Source of the DNA: an uncultured Brevundimonas sp.
GTDB lineage: Bacteria > Pseudomonadota > Alphaproteobacteria > Caulobacterales > Caulobacteraceae
Direction of reading: 5' to 3'
Length of the DNA: 6,113 nucleotides
Assembly: GCA_946885435.1 (NCBI GenBank)
Contig: CAMPGL010000127.1
Span: 1 to 6,113, forward strand
A model generated the notes under the pieces. The model made no database searches and was not told the DNA's origin. It saw only the letters and a program-made list of their open reading frames with translations. The translations under genes were made by a program, and so were the position numbers. Of this stretch, positions 5,673 to 6,113 are shown piece by piece (position 1 is the first letter of the stretch; every line of letters starts with the position of its first letter).

Positions 5673-6113
5673 ATGCTCGGCCCCGGAATCGGGGGTTTCG
5701 AAGTCGTGGTCATCGCCCTGGCGGCGTTGATCGTGGTCGGCCCCAAGGACCTGCCCATGCTGATGCGCAAGGTCGGCCAGTTCCTGGGCCGCGCGCGCAA
5801 GATGGCGGCCGAGTTCAGGGCCAGCTTCGACGATATGGCGCGTCAGTCCGAACTGGACGACCTGCGCCGGGAGGTGGAGGCGCTCCGCACCGGCCAAGTG
5901 GGCCCGCTGGACAAGGACACCAAGGCCACCTTCGCCGACATCAAGAAGGGCCTCTACGAGCCGCCCCCGGTTCCCGCGGCCAAGCCGACGGCGATTACCG
6001 ACACGCCGCCCATGACCGAGCCCACCCTGCCTGACCCTGAAGCGCCGGACGCGCCCGCCGCGCCGAAGAAGCCTCGGGCCTCGAAGGCCGCCGGCGCCGG
6101 CGGCGAGCCGACG
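5673..6113 (+). CDS. tatB: Sec-independent translocase protein TatB (3' end outside window)
   Basis: TatB works with TatC as the receptor for twin-arginine signal peptides in the inner membrane. The frame is open from ATG 5673 to the window edge, giving 147 residues without a stop. It has the expected order: a short N-terminus with a conserved-type acidic residue (GGFE, Glu10), a transmembrane helix at about 9-22, the Gly-Pro hinge VVGPKDLP (21-28), the amphipathic helix MRKVGQFLGRARKMAAEF (31-48) and a long helical, charged stretch (DDMARQSELDDLRREVEAL, 53-71). From about 97 it becomes a Pro/Ala/Lys-rich tail, usual for TatB. GGAG at 5659-5662, 10 nt upstream, is the likely ribosome site. 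tatC would be expected just beyond the window. Confidence 0.95.
   Translation, partial: MLGPGIGGFEVVVIALAALIVVGPKDLPMLMRKVGQFLGRARKMAAEFRASFDDMARQSELDDLRREVEALRTGQVGPLDKDTKATFADIKKGLYEPPPVPAAKPTAITDTPPMTEPTLPDPEAPDAPAAPKKPRASKAAGAGGEPT

Noticed and set aside
5681..5694. Stem CCCCG-GAAT-CGGGG just inside tatB
   Set aside because: It is only 5 bp, in coding sequence for Gly-Pro-Gly-Ile-Gly; codon and residue choice explain it.

Overview
The window reads as a GC-rich alphaproteobacterial chromosome segment, most likely from the Caulobacterales (Caulobacter, Brevundimonas or Phenylobacterium type). The reasons are strong G/C bias at third codon positions, the protein sequences (NagZ starting near AAIFGCSGPRL, an alphaproteobacterial ScpA/ScpB pair, a TatB with the VVGPKDLP hinge), and the gene order SPOR protein - nagZ - scpA - scpB - [insert] - tatA - tatB. 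From general knowledge, that order (often with argS upstream and tatC, serS downstream) is a conserved housekeeping block in this class. The genus is an inference. All genes are on the + strand, and the long minus-strand reading frames are GC-rich shadows.

Layout: 1-327 is the 3' end of a SPOR-domain protein. 329-1375 is nagZ, probably with a TTG start one base after the SPOR stop codon. 1372-2199 is scpA and 2196-2855 is scpB. The nagZ/scpA and scpA/scpB junctions are both 4-nt ATGA overlaps, so these genes form a tight, translationally coupled unit. A 76-bp gap (2856-2931) holds the only AT-rich patch of the window and a 16-bp alternating GC palindrome. 2932-5010 encodes a lipoprotein M13 (neprilysin/PepO-like) zinc endopeptidase. 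A strong imperfect hairpin (5028-5060) follows it and contains the start codon of a 90-aa single-pass membrane protein of unknown function (5049-5321). A 97-bp gap (5322-5418) with a plausible promoter leads into tatA (5419-5643). tatB (from 5673) runs off the right edge.

Functionally the window combines cell-envelope work with chromosome organisation. The SPOR protein should bind peptidoglycan, NagZ recycles muropeptides in the cytoplasm, ScpA/ScpB are the kleisin and winged-helix partners of SMC condensin, the M13 lipoprotein cleaves peptides in the periplasm, and TatA/TatB build the twin-arginine translocase.

Most of the window is conserved housekeeping sequence and I see no complete novel system. 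The points most worth a second look are the M13 peptidase plus small membrane protein sitting between scpB and tatA, the hairpin that encloses the small gene's start signals, and the regulatory-looking sequence before the M13 gene.
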